DNA from: Rhodopirellula sp.
GTDB taxonomy: Bacteria > Planctomycetota > Planctomycetia > Pirellulales > Thermoguttaceae
Length of the DNA stretch: 43,030 nucleotides
Direction of reading: 5' to 3'
Assembly (NCBI GenBank): GCA_012728855.1
Contig: JAAYEH010000463.1
Location: 1-43,030, forward strand
In this document: positions 8,071 to 16,106 of the stretch, one piece after another
Layout: every line of letters starts with the position of its first letter
How positions within the stretch are numbered: position 1 is the first letter of the stretch
Translations under genes and position numbers: made by a program
Notes under the pieces: model-generated
Seen by the model: only the letters and a program-made list of their open reading frames with translations
Database searches by the model: none
Told to the model about the DNA's origin: nothing

Positions 8071-11000
8071 ATGACTCGATGCTGCAAGCTCCATCCGTTT
8101 GCCCTAGTCTTGGCGGCGCTGGCTGGCATCTGGCTGCTGGGGGAGCGCTCGCCATCGGCGCTGGCCGACAATTCGGCGGCTTTGAAGAAGACCTTCGCTC
8201 AGCCGTCGCGCGAGTACAGCACCGCGCCTTTGTGGGTCTGGAACGACATGCTCAGCGACGAACAGATTCGTCTCACGTTGCGGGATCTCGCCGGGCAGAA
8301 TGTCAAGCAGGCTTTTGTCCATCCCCGTCCGGGGTTGATGACGCCGTACCTCTCCGACCGCTGGTTTCACCTCTGGCAAGTGGCGCTGGAAGAAGCCGAG
8401 CGGCTCGATATGAACGTCTGGATTTATGACGAGAACTCCTACCCCTCGGGCTTCGCCGGCGGTTGGGTGCCGAGGCTCTTGCCCGAATCGCGGGGACGAG
8501 GATTGAAATTCGAGGTCGTCAAGACAGCGGCAGGATTCGGCGACGACACGCTCGGCGTCTACGCCATCCGCGGCGAGACGGCTACCCGCGTGACCGCGGC
8601 GGCTCGCGACGGCGAACTGCCGGCGGCGGATCATTACCTCGTCGTGCGACTCGCCCGTGCCCCCGATTCACCGTGGACGGGCGGCGGGCCCTACGTCGAT
8701 CTACTGCACCCGGGCGTGACGGAGAAATTCATCGAGTTGACGCTGGAGCCGTACCGCAAGCGGTTCGGCGAGCAGTTCGGCCGGCGCATCCCCGGCTGGT
8801 TTACCGACGAGCCGCATCTGGCGCCGTTCGGACTGCCGCACTGGTCGGATGATCTTGCCGCCGCCTTTGCAAATCGCTGGGGCTACGACCTGATCGAACA
8901 CCTGGCGAGTCTGCACCTGGAGGTGGGCGACTGGCGACGCGTGCGGCACAACTACTACCAGTTGCTGCTGGAGCAGTTCATCGACCGCTGGGCGCGGCCC
9001 TGTTACGAATACTGCGAAAAGCACGGGCTGGAATTCACCGGGCATTATTGGGAACACGGCTGGCCCGGCGCCGGTCACGGCGGCGACAACATGGCCATGT
9101 ACGCCTGGCATCAGCGGCCGGCCATCGACAACCTGATGAATCAGTACGGCGAGGAAGTCCACGGCCAATTCGGCAACGCCCGCACCGTGAAGGAACTCTC
9201 CAGCGTCGCGAACCAATTGGGTCGGCGGCGGACGCTCTGCGAAGCCTTCGGCGCCGGCGGCTGGGATCTGCGGTTCGAGGACATGAAGCGGATCGGCGAT
9301 TGGCTGTACGTGCTGGGCGTGAATACGCTCGACGAACACCTCTCGTACATCACGCTTCGAGGCACCCGCAAACGCGACCATCCCCAATCGTTCTCCTACC
9401 ACACGCCGTGGTGGAACGATTACCACGTGATGGCCGACTACTTCACGCGGCTCTCGGCGGCCATGTCGCACGGCGAACAGATCAACCGAATCCTGGTGCT
9501 CGAACCGACCACATCGGCCTGGATGTACCAGCCGGGACCGAAAGGCCGCGACGCGCTGGCCGAGATCGGCAACCGGTTCCAGGGGTTGGTCAACGCCCTG
9601 GAACGAAGCCAGGTCGAATACGACATCGGTTGCGAAGACATCATGACGCGGCATGGATCCGTGACAACGGCGGGAGGGCCGGCGCTGGTCGTGGGCCGCC
9701 GAAGTTATCATACGCTGGTGTTGCCGCCGCGGACCGAGAACCTCAACGGCCCGACGATGACTTTGGTGGAACAGTGGGTCGCCGCCGGCGGGCGCGTGCT
9801 TTCGTGCGGCGAACCGCCGGCGCGCGTGGACGGTTCTGCCTCGGATCGGGGCAAACGGACTGCCGAGCAGTCCGGCTGGCAGACGGTCGATCCCGAGCAA
9901 CTGCCGCAGAAGCTGCTGTCGCTAGGCGACGATGGTTTCGGCATCACGCGCGCCGACGGCGACCAGGGCGTCCTCTTCCACATGCGGCGGACCTTGGACG
10001 ATGGAGAACTGCTGCTATTGGTCAATACCAGCATCGAACAGCCCAGTACGGGCACGATTCGTAGCGGCGCCCAAGGCGTCGAGCAGTGGCTGCCGGAGAC
10101 GGGCGGCGTTCGGCCCTATCCGTTCGTGAAATCGGGCGAGTCGGTCGGGCTGGAGTTCGATCTGCCGCCGTGCGGTTCGCTGCTGCTGTTCCTGGCCAGT
10201 GCGCCGGCAGCGGCAGCTCCGCCGGAAGAGCGGAAAATCACGGCGGTCGCGCCGGCCGGGCCTCCGGCGGCGCGGCGAGTCGGGCCGAACGTGTTGACTT
10301 TGGACTTCGTCGATGTCACGGCGGGCGGGGAGACCAAGACCGGGATCTACGTCTACAACGCAACCCAGTTCCTGTTCCAGAAATTCGGATGGGAGAGGAA
10401 CCCCTGGGATCACGCCGTGCAGTTCAAAGATGAGATCATCTCCAAGGAGTTCCCCAAAGAGAGCGGCGTCGAAGTCACGTATCGTTTTCACATCGCCGAG
10501 CCGGTGCCGGACAAGCTCGAGATCGTGATCGAACGGCCTGACCTTTATACGATCCAATGCAACGGGCAGCCGGTTCAGGCCGAGCCGGAAGCCTGGTGGC
10601 TGGACCGGGCCTTCGGCCGCATCGATCTATCCGGTACGGCCAAGGTCGGCGAGAACTGCGTGGTGCTCAAGTCATCACGGATGACCGTGTTTCACGAGAT
10701 TGAGGCGGCTTACGTTCTGGGCGAGTTTTCGCTCACGTCGCGGGAGTCCGGCTGGACAATCACACCGGCGTCGCCTTTGCAGTTGGGATCGTGGAAAGAG
10801 CAGGGGTTGCCGTTCTACGCCGAGGGGGTCGTGTACGAGCAGGTTTTTGAAATAGCGCAGCCGACGGGCCGCTACGTGCTTCATGCACCGCAGTGGTACG
10901 GCAGCGTGGCGGAGGTATTGGTCGGCGGCAAGTCGGCGGGGCATTTTGTCAGCCGTCCCTGGGAGGTCGACGTGACCGATTGTCTGCACGCCGGGCGCAA

Positions 11001-11190
11001 CGCGATTCAACTGCGAGTGGTCGGCACGCTGAAGAACACGCTCGGTCCGCACCACGGCAAGCCTGTATTGGGGAAAGCCTGGCCCTGGGACTTCCGGCAG
11101 GCGCCGCCCGCGGGCCCGCCCGCGGGCGAAACGTATCATACCGTCGGCTACGGATTGTTCGAAGCGCCGGTACTGAAGCAATCGAAGTAA
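8071..11190 (+). CDS. Secreted GH106-like glycoside hydrolase (alpha-L-rhamnosidase-like)
   Basis: The protein has 1039 residues if translation starts at 8071 (MTRCCKLHPF...), where AGGAG lies nine bases upstream. An in-frame ATG at 8029 would add 14 residues ahead of the signal peptide and is less likely. A signal peptide covers about 1-32. The N-terminal catalytic region opens with PLWVWNDMLSDEQI and shows WFTDEPHL (E247) and LCEAFGAGGWD (E391), acidic positions that match the conserved pattern of GH106-like enzymes as candidate catalytic residues. A Rossmann-like or beta-galactosidase-type middle (about 470-610) and C-terminal beta-sandwich modules (about 720-1035, galactose-binding-like) follow. 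It probably removes terminal rhamnose or a related sugar outside the cytoplasm. The family call is by pattern; the precise sugar is not known. A gap of 22 bases to the following SGNH gene suggests one operon. Confidence 0.78.
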   Translation: MTRCCKLHPFALVLAALAGIWLLGERSPSALADNSAALKKTFAQPSREYSTAPLWVWNDMLSDEQIRLTLRDLAGQNVKQAFVHPRPGLMTPYLSDRWFHLWQVALEEAERLDMNVWIYDENSYPSGFAGGWVPRLLPESRGRGLKFEVVKTAAGFGDDTLGVYAIRGETATRVTAAARDGELPAADHYLVVRLARAPDSPWTGGGPYVDLLHPGVTEKFIELTLEPYRKRFGEQFGRRIPGWFTDEPHLAPFGLPHWSDDLAAAFANRWGYDLIEHLASLHLEVGDWRRVRHNYYQLLLEQFIDRWARPCYEYCEKHGLEFTGHYWEHGWPGAGHGGDNMAMYAWHQRPAIDNLMNQYGEEVHGQFGNARTVKELSSVANQLGRRRTLCEAFGAGGWDLRFEDMKRIGDWLYVLGVNTLDEHLSYITLRGTRKRDHPQSFSYHTPWWNDYHVMADYFTRLSAAMSHGEQINRILVLEPTTSAWMYQPGPKGRDALAEIGNRFQGLVNALERSQVEYDIGCEDIMTRHGSVTTAGGPALVVGRRSYHTLVLPPRTENLNGPTMTLVEQWVAAGGRVLSCGEPPARVDGSASDRGKRTAEQSGWQTVDPEQLPQKLLSLGDDGFGITRADGDQGVLFHMRRTLDDGELLLLVNTSIEQPSTGTIRSGAQGVEQWLPETGGVRPYPFVKSGESVGLEFDLPPCGSLLLFLASAPAAAAPPEERKITAVAPAGPPAARRVGPNVLTLDFVDVTAGGETKTGIYVYNATQFLFQKFGWERNPWDHAVQFKDEIISKEFPKESGVEVTYRFHIAEPVPDKLEIVIERPDLYTIQCNGQPVQAEPEAWWLDRAFGRIDLSGTAKVGENCVVLKSSRMTVFHEIEAAYVLGEFSLTSRESGWTITPASPLQLGSWKEQGLPFYAEGVVYEQVFEIAQPTGRYVLHAPQWYGSVAEVLVGGKSAGHFVSRPWEVDVTDCLHAGRNAIQLRVVGTLKNTLGPHHGKPVLGKAWPWDFRQAPPAGPPAGETYHTVGYGLFEAPVLKQSK

Positions 11191-11212
11191 CAGAAACAAC
11201 GAGGAGACGACT

Positions 11213-12598
11213 GTGGCGAATAGGCGAAAGATGACAGCATCCGGATCGGGAAGGGACTGCTTCGGAGGATTGCGCTTTGCGTTGTCGGCGGTGCTCGTAT
11301 TGGCTGCAAGCAGTCTGCGGGCGAACGAGCCGGCGACGCTGAGGATCGTCGGCGACTGGGGCGTGGAAGTAACGGCCGACGCGCCGGCCGGCGGCAAGCG
11401 GGTGGTCGCCACCGTCGCCGTGCCTCCGCCTGCGATGGTTTGCGTGGAAGAGGAGAAGCACGACCGCCTCCCTTTGTTTGATCCCAAGGCGGCTGGCTGG
11501 CGACGAGGCGCAGTGTTGCGAGGCTTGAGGGCGCAGGAATGTTCGGCCACGGGGTTGCTGGATGCGGCGAGCGTGCGGGTCCGCGGCGCCGGCGACGGAA
11601 ACACGCCGTTGTACGAGCGCGGGACGGACTACGAAATCGACCCGTTGTGGTCCTCTTTCGGTCGTTTGCCGGAGGGACGCATCGCCGCGGATGACGCCGT
11701 TGCGGTGAGCTATCGCCACGCGCTTTTGCGATTGGACTCGATCGTGCTCGAGGTGGACGGCCGCATCGCGCTACGGCAAGGCTCGCCTCATCCGGTCGCC
11801 CCGCTGCCGCCGCCGTTGTCTGAAGGCGAATGCCGGCTGGCCAATGTGTGGCAGCCCGGAGCGATCGAGCGGTTAACGGCCGAGCATCTCTTCCCGATCC
11901 TGGAATCCGCCTATCCCGAATCGCTCGAGCCGACGCCTCCGCCCGCGGAGCGATTACTGCCCGGGACGATGAAGAAGCTCCGTGCGGGCGAGTCGCTGCG
12001 AGTGCTCGCCTGGGGCGATAGCGTAACGGTCGGCACGTTTGTGCCCGATCCGGAGAACGAGCGATGGCAGGAGCAATTTGTCGGCCGATTGCGGGCCGCC
12101 TACCCGAAGGCAAAGATCGAGTTGATCACCGAAGCGTGGGGCGGGCGGAACACATCGAGCTACCTCGCCGAGCCGCCGGGCAGCGTTCACAACTACCGGG
12201 AAAAAGTGCTGGCGGCGCGGCCGGACCTGATCGTCTCGGAATTTGTCAACGACGCGGGGCTCGGGCCCGCGCAGGTCGAAGAGCGCTACGGCCGGTTGCT
12301 GGCCGACTTTCGCGAGATCGGCGCGGAATGGATCATCCTCACACCGCACTACGTACGACCCGACTGGATGGGCTTCGAGCGAGAGCAGCAGATCGACGAG
12401 GATCCCAGGCCCTATGTCGCGGGCTTACGACAGTTCGCGGCCGAGCGGCAGGTGGCGCTGGCCGACGCTTCGCTCCGCTGGGGCCGGCTCTGGCGGCAGG
12501 GCATCCCCTACCGAACTCTGCTGCTCAACGGCATCAACCATCCCGACGCCCGCGGCATGAAGCTCTTTGCGGATAGCTTGATGGCGCTGTTTCCGTGA
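11213..12598 (+). CDS. Secreted SGNH/GDSL-family hydrolase or esterase
   Basis: The protein has 461 residues. The start is GTG at 11213 with GAGGAG seven bases upstream. The N-terminus has a basic segment then a hydrophobic stretch (about 20-37), consistent with a signal peptide ending SLRA. A beta-rich region fills residues 40-240. The SGNH domain starts near 255: block I LAWGDSVTVG with nucleophile S270, a block III-like EFVNDAGL, and block V NHPDARG with H443. The usual Asp three residues before the His is not obvious (NGINH). It probably removes ester groups such as acetyl from a polysaccharide, working with the upstream glycosidase, with which it is almost certainly co-transcribed. Confidence 0.83.
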   Translation: MANRRKMTASGSGRDCFGGLRFALSAVLVLAASSLRANEPATLRIVGDWGVEVTADAPAGGKRVVATVAVPPPAMVCVEEEKHDRLPLFDPKAAGWRRGAVLRGLRAQECSATGLLDAASVRVRGAGDGNTPLYERGTDYEIDPLWSSFGRLPEGRIAADDAVAVSYRHALLRLDSIVLEVDGRIALRQGSPHPVAPLPPPLSEGECRLANVWQPGAIERLTAEHLFPILESAYPESLEPTPPPAERLLPGTMKKLRAGESLRVLAWGDSVTVGTFVPDPENERWQEQFVGRLRAAYPKAKIELITEAWGGRNTSSYLAEPPGSVHNYREKVLAARPDLIVSEFVNDAGLGPAQVEERYGRLLADFREIGAEWIILTPHYVRPDWMGFEREQQIDEDPRPYVAGLRQFAAERQVALADASLRWGRLWRQGIPYRTLLLNGINHPDARGMKLFADSLMALFP

Positions 12599-12688
12599 AT
12601 GCGTAGGCAAACCGGAGCATCGTCTTTTTGACCGAAGGCCATAATCACCGGTAAGAAAACCGGCGGAAATCACCGTTGAGAAGCAGCC

Positions 12689-13204
12689 ATGAGCGACGAA
12701 CAAGGGCCGAACCAGCCGATGCCTTTATCTCTGACGCGTCAAGTCATCGGGCTCACGGTTGCCTGTGCTGTCTGCTTTGGCGCCGCGGCGGTCGGAGGCG
12801 CTGTCACTTACCCGCGGATCGAGGACTGGTACGCGGCTTTGACCAAACCGCCTTGGACGCCGCCCGGCTGGCTGTTCGGGCCGGTGTGGAGCGTGCTCTA
12901 CGGCTCGATGGCCCTCGCCGCGTGGCTCGTATGGCGTCGACAGGGATTCGCGGCGGCCGGGCTGCCGCTGTTGCTCTTCGCGGTTCAGCTTGTTCTGAAC
13001 CTGATGTGGTCCGTATTGTTTTTCGGGTTGAAAAGTCCCGTGCTGGCTTTGCTGGACATCGTGCTTCTGCTGGTGGCCATTGCCGCCACCTTGGTGTCGT
13101 TCTGGAGAAGATCGGCGGCGGCCGGCGGACTCCTCGTGCCGTATCTCGCCTGGGTTGGATTTGCGACGGCACTGAACTTCGCAATCTGGAGGCTGAATAG
13201 CTGA
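12689..13204 (+). CDS. tspO: TspO/MBR family membrane protein
   Basis: The protein has 171 residues and five predicted transmembrane helices. It shows the family signatures WYAALTKPPWTPPGW followed by GPVWSVLYGSMA in the first loop and second helix, LNLMWSVLFFG in the middle, and PYLAWVGFATALNFAIW at the end, where TspO proteins bind porphyrins. By family it is a tryptophan-rich sensory protein that binds or degrades tetrapyrroles and influences stress or light responses. It stands alone on the plus strand and is convergent with the YqeG-type gene, with a degenerate repeat array between the two stop codons. Confidence 0.96.
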   Translation: MSDEQGPNQPMPLSLTRQVIGLTVACAVCFGAAAVGGAVTYPRIEDWYAALTKPPWTPPGWLFGPVWSVLYGSMALAAWLVWRRQGFAAAGLPLLLFAVQLVLNLMWSVLFFGLKSPVLALLDIVLLLVAIAATLVSFWRRSAAAGGLLVPYLAWVGFATALNFAIWRLNS

Positions 13205-13215
13205 TCGGCTCGCCA

Positions 13216-13351
13216 GAGCCGTTTGCAGAGCAAAGCTTGCTCGGTGGGCAGGTTCCGCTCGGCAAGCGGGATCTACTTGGTGGGAGAGTTCTATTTGTTG
13301 AGCTGGATCTTCTCGGTGGCAAGGTTCCGCTCGGCAAGCGGAACCTACGGG
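13216..13351. repeat. Degenerate 36-bp tandem array containing family C hairpins
   Basis: Four units of about 36 bases can be aligned, starting at 13216, 13252, 13288 and 13324. Units share a pattern of (G)TT(C), GAGC/AAGCGG, (GG)ATCT, CTCGGTGG. The second and fourth units carry family C stem-loops (13251-13273 and 13323-13345) with loop CGGCA. The array starts 11 bases after the tspO stop and overlaps the yqeG stop codon (TAG read from the CTA at 13345-13347). Confidence 0.7.
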
Positions 13352-13899
13352 GCGCAGGCCGGGTTTTGGCCGTGGGGCTGAAGATCTCGTAGGGGTGTTG
13401 GACTGGCGGTTTTCATCCAGCGGAGCAAAACGGCCTCGGGGCGGCGTTTGAGCCGTGTGAACCACGGTTCCTCTTCCGGCTGGATAGGCCGAACAAGGAT
13501 CGTGTACACTCCGGCCAGGCGGCCGGCCATGATGTCGGCGAACAACTGGTCGCCGACCATCGCCGTTTCCCGCTGCTGGACTCCCAGCCGCCGCATGGCC
13601 GTCTGAATTCCCAAAGGCAACGGCTTGAAAGCTCGCGCCACGTAAGGCACCCCCAGTCCCTCGGCAAAGCGGCTGATGCGCGGCTCACGGCCATTGGACA
13701 CCAGACAAACCCGCAGATCCGCGTCCAAGAGTTCCTTGACCCAAGCGGTAATCTCCGGGGTGCAAATCGAGGTGCAATACCTCTTTAAGGTGCAGTCGAC
13801 GTCCAGCACGAGCGCCTGAAGTCCGAGAGCACGGATTTGCTCGATGCCCAGGTCCAGAACACTTTCGATGCGAAGGTGAGGAGCAAGATAACGGATCAT
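13345..13899 (-). CDS. yqeG: YqeG-family HAD-type phosphatase
   Basis: The protein has 184 residues starting at 13899 (MIRYLAPHLR), which aligns with the known start of YqeG proteins. A longer frame begins inside the family A repeat and is rejected. HAD motifs are visible: motif I DVDCTL (D33, D35; Cys replaces the common Asn), motif II SNG (S68), a motif III-like FKPLP (K92) and motif IV GDQLFAD (D107). By family it is a phosphatase of the phosphatidylglycerophosphate phosphatase-like or YqeG group. A weak ribosome-binding site precedes the start. The stop codon falls inside the repeat array shared with tspO. It lies 238 bases downstream of the epimerase on the same strand. Confidence 0.9.
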   Translation of the reverse strand: MIRYLAPHLRIESVLDLGIEQIRALGLQALVLDVDCTLKRYCTSICTPEITAWVKELLDADLRVCLVSNGREPRISRFAEGLGVPYVARAFKPLPLGIQTAMRRLGVQQRETAMVGDQLFADIMAGRLAGVYTILVRPIQPEEEPWFTRLKRRPEAVLLRWMKTASPTPLRDLQPHGQNPACAP

Positions 13900-13975
13900 G
13901 GCACGGGTCGCTTGGGGAGGTCTGAGGATCGGCGACAGAATTCGTGTCGCACTTACCGGGGGTGGCGAGGCGGAG

Positions 13976-14070
13976 GGGGTCGGGAGTCTTTCTTCCGTGT
14001 CGGCCGAAGCAGGTCTATCCATTACTCAGGAGCTTTGCCGGGCCGACACGGAAAAAAGACTCCCGACCCC
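13976..14070. repeat. Family A inverted-repeat element, copy A1
   Basis: Left arm 13976-14005 starts GGGGTCGGGAGTC and the right arm 14041-14070 is its reverse complement, with 29 of 30 positions paired; the one mismatch lies in the T-run. The inner part of the stem is CCGTGTCGGCC. The total length of 95 bases equals that of copy A2. It lies between the stop of the epimerase and the start of yqeG on the minus strand. Confidence 0.92.
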
Positions 14071-14137
14071 TTCCCGCCATTCGATACACTCCGCCATTTT
14101 CCCCGAATTCAAGGATCCTGCCAACATCAGATTGGCG

Positions 14138-15106
14138 CTAACCGCGGGCGACCTTTTCGTGCTCGATCACATCGCGGAGCGTCTCTTCAAGGGTTCGCCG
14201 AGGACGATAGCCGATCAGATTGTGGATCTTGGTCAGGTCGGGTACTCGCCGGGGCATATCCTCGAATCCGCTGCCATACGCCTCCTGATAGGAAATGTGG
14301 CGGATCTCCGACGGGCTGGCGGCGAGCGAACGGATCAACTCGGCCAGCTCGTTGATCGAAACTTCGCGACCGTTGCCGACGTTGATCACCTCACCTCGCG
14401 CGGCCGGCTCGTCCATCAGTCGGATCAGTGCCCCCACCGCATCGTGGACGTGGCAGAAGCAGCGACTCTGAGTGCCATCGCCATAGACCCCCAAAGGCTC
14501 GCCGGCCAGAGCCTGGCGGACCAGTCGCGGGATGACCATGCCGTAGCGGCCCGTCTGACGGGGGCCGACGGTGTTGAATAATCGCACAATCACCACCGGC
14601 AGCCGCGAGTGATGCCAGTGAGCCAGGGCGAGAAACTCGTCCAAGGCTTTGCTGGCCGCATAACTCCAGCGGCGGAACTTGGGAGCGCCGATCACTGTGT
14701 CGGCATCTTCCGCCAGTGGCATGGTCTTCGATTTTCCGTAGACCTCCGAAGTGGAGGTAAGTAGAACGGGCTTGCGGTAGCGAGCCGCGGCCGCCAATAA
14801 GGTGGCCGTGCCCTCGACGATCGTTTCGATGGTCTTGACCGGCTCGTCGATGATTAACTGCACGCCCACCGCGGAAGCGAGGTGGAAGACACGGTCGGCC
14901 TCGCGAACGCAGTCGCGAGTGACGTCTTGTTCCAACACGCTGGCGTAGATCACCTTGAGCTTCGGATTTTCTTCCAGGTGGTGGATGTTCTGGTGCCGCC
15001 CCGTCGAAAAATCGTCGAGGATCACCACCTCGTGGTCGGCACGAAGCAGAGCCTCGCTGAGGTGCGATCCGATGAAACCCGCGCCGCCGGTGACGAGATA
15101 ACGCAT
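14138..15106 (-). CDS. NAD-dependent epimerase/dehydratase (extended SDR)
   Basis: The protein has 322 residues. The start at 15106 puts the Rossmann motif TGGAGFIGSH (G7, G10, G13) at the N-terminus; the longer frame from 15217 adds only unrelated residues. The catalytic set is S118 or its neighbours in TSTSEVYG, with Y149 and K153 in SYAASK. The segments RLFNTVGPRQ, YGDGTQSRCFCHVHD and VINVGNG are typical of UDP-glucose 4-epimerase, UDP-glucuronate decarboxylase and dTDP-glucose dehydratase relatives. The exact nucleotide-sugar reaction is not determinable. It probably supplies precursors for surface polysaccharide. The upstream region (15107-15440) is shared with a divergent gene and contains family C hairpins. 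Confidence 0.92.
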   Translation of the reverse strand: MRYLVTGGAGFIGSHLSEALLRADHEVVILDDFSTGRHQNIHHLEENPKLKVIYASVLEQDVTRDCVREADRVFHLASAVGVQLIIDEPVKTIETIVEGTATLLAAAARYRKPVLLTSTSEVYGKSKTMPLAEDADTVIGAPKFRRWSYAASKALDEFLALAHWHHSRLPVVIVRLFNTVGPRQTGRYGMVIPRLVRQALAGEPLGVYGDGTQSRCFCHVHDAVGALIRLMDEPAARGEVINVGNGREVSINELAELIRSLAASPSEIRHISYQEAYGSGFEDMPRRVPDLTKIHNLIGYRPRRTLEETLRDVIEHEKVARG

Positions 15107-15227
15107 CAGTTTGAGCCGGAAAAGGTATGGAGGCTTTAGTTTATGACAGTATAGCCCAGGACGCGGATCGGCGGGAGCAGGGAGAGGGCGGTGGGCATGG
15201 GGGGGGTGCAAAGCCAAGTCGCCCAGT

Positions 15228-15252
15228 AGATCCCGCTTGCCGAGCGGGATCT
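15228..15252 (-). repeat. Family C hairpin (minus-strand orientation)
   Basis: A perfect stem-loop: stem AGATCCCGCT / AGCGGGATCT around the loop CGGCA (read on the minus strand), followed by the family trailer CTACTGGGCG. It lies in the 334-base divergent region between the epimerase and the BON-domain gene. Confidence 0.85.
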
Positions 15253-15354
15253 CGCAAGAACATTGTACCCCTGCCCACCCGATTGGCGGGATGACAAGGA
15301 ATCCCTAGTACCGGTGGCGATCCCGCTGGGCGAGCGACGTTTTCGCACTGCACA

Positions 15355-15377
15355 GGTTCCGCTCGGCAAGCGGAACC
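15355..15377 (+). repeat. Family C hairpin (plus-strand orientation)
   Basis: A perfect stem-loop: stem GGTTCCGCT / AGCGGAACC with loop CGGCA and trailer CTACCGG. It lies about 64 bases before the BON-domain gene. Apart from this and the copy at 15228, the 334-base gap shows no gene; a G-run (about 15200-15207) is also present. Confidence 0.85.
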
Positions 15378-15440
15378 TACCGGTTGCCGGGAAGGTGGTA
15401 ATTTGTTAGACTGCGCTAGGTTGCCATAAGAGGGGAGATT

Positions 15441-16106
15441 GTGGTGAAACAGACATCGTTTCGTTTGGTGGTTTCGTTTCTACTCGCTCTGGCGATGGGA
15501 GCGGAAAATAACGCCCACGCGCAGATGTTCGGGCAGCGATCGATGGGCACCAGCCGTTCGCCCGCCCGAACTGCGGCCGAAGCGACGAATGTCGGCACCG
15601 TGCAGGGGAACGAGCGGTTTATCCGCGGCAATCGCAGTGCGAGCGATTTCGTGGGCAGCACGGCGCGGGATAGCTTCGTCGGTTCGGAACAGGGCAGCGG
15701 CGACGGCCGCGTGAAATCGGCCGTTTCGAACCTGCGAATCGAGCGAGCCCCAGACGCCAACCGGACCGCACAGTCTTTGAGTCGCCGCCGCGCGATGTAC
15801 GACCCTCGCCTTGAGGTTGGCTTCCGCTTTTCGGCTGCCTCGTCGGACAAACTCAGCTCGTTGGTTGAGCGTCGGCTGGCGAAGTCGGAGTCGATTCACT
15901 GGACCGATCCGGTCGAGGTGTCCGTGGAAGGGCCGACGGCCACATTGCGGGGTGAGGTTCTGTCCGAACGTGACCGAAGGCTTGCCGAGTTGCTCGTTCT
16001 CTTCGAACCGGGAATCTCGAAGGTGCAGAACGAGTTGCGTGTGAAGCAGTCGGCCCCGGTTCCGCAACAGTCTGCTCCGATGGCAAAGGCTGTTCCGACT
16101 CCGTAG
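15441..16106 (+). CDS. Secreted BON-domain protein
   Basis: The protein has 221 residues. The start is GTG at 15441 (or the adjacent GTG at 15444), with AGGGGAG just upstream. A signal peptide covers about 1-28 (VVSFLLALAMG...NAHAQ). Residues 30-130 are serine-, arginine- and glycine-rich and probably disordered. A BON-like fold occupies about 137-200 (LVERRLAKSES...VSVEGPTATLRGEVLSERDRRLAELLVLFEPGISKVQNELRV), with the characteristic beta-alpha-beta and gain of a glycine turn. BON domains bind phospholipid or partner proteins in the envelope. The 3' end overlaps the convergent lipoprotein ORF by 254 bases. Its position beside a secretin and lipoprotein suggests an envelope role. Confidence 0.8.
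   Translation: MVKQTSFRLVVSFLLALAMGAENNAHAQMFGQRSMGTSRSPARTAAEATNVGTVQGNERFIRGNRSASDFVGSTARDSFVGSEQGSGDGRVKSAVSNLRIERAPDANRTAQSLSRRRAMYDPRLEVGFRFSAASSDKLSSLVERRLAKSESIHWTDPVEVSVEGPTATLRGEVLSERDRRLAELLVLFEPGISKVQNELRVKQSAPVPQQSAPMAKAVPTP

Noticed and set aside
8701..9900. 399-residue minus-strand ORF
   Set aside because: It lies wholly inside the GH106-like gene on the other strand and shows no domain; the plus-strand gene has clear catalytic motifs.
13216..13351. CRISPR array candidate (36-base period)
   Set aside because: Units are contiguous with no spacers, each copy differs, and there are no cas genes nearby.
13975..14070. Family A repeats as simple rho-independent terminators
   Set aside because: The T-run lies inside the stem rather than after it, and the stem is far longer than usual; a terminator role remains possible but is not shown.
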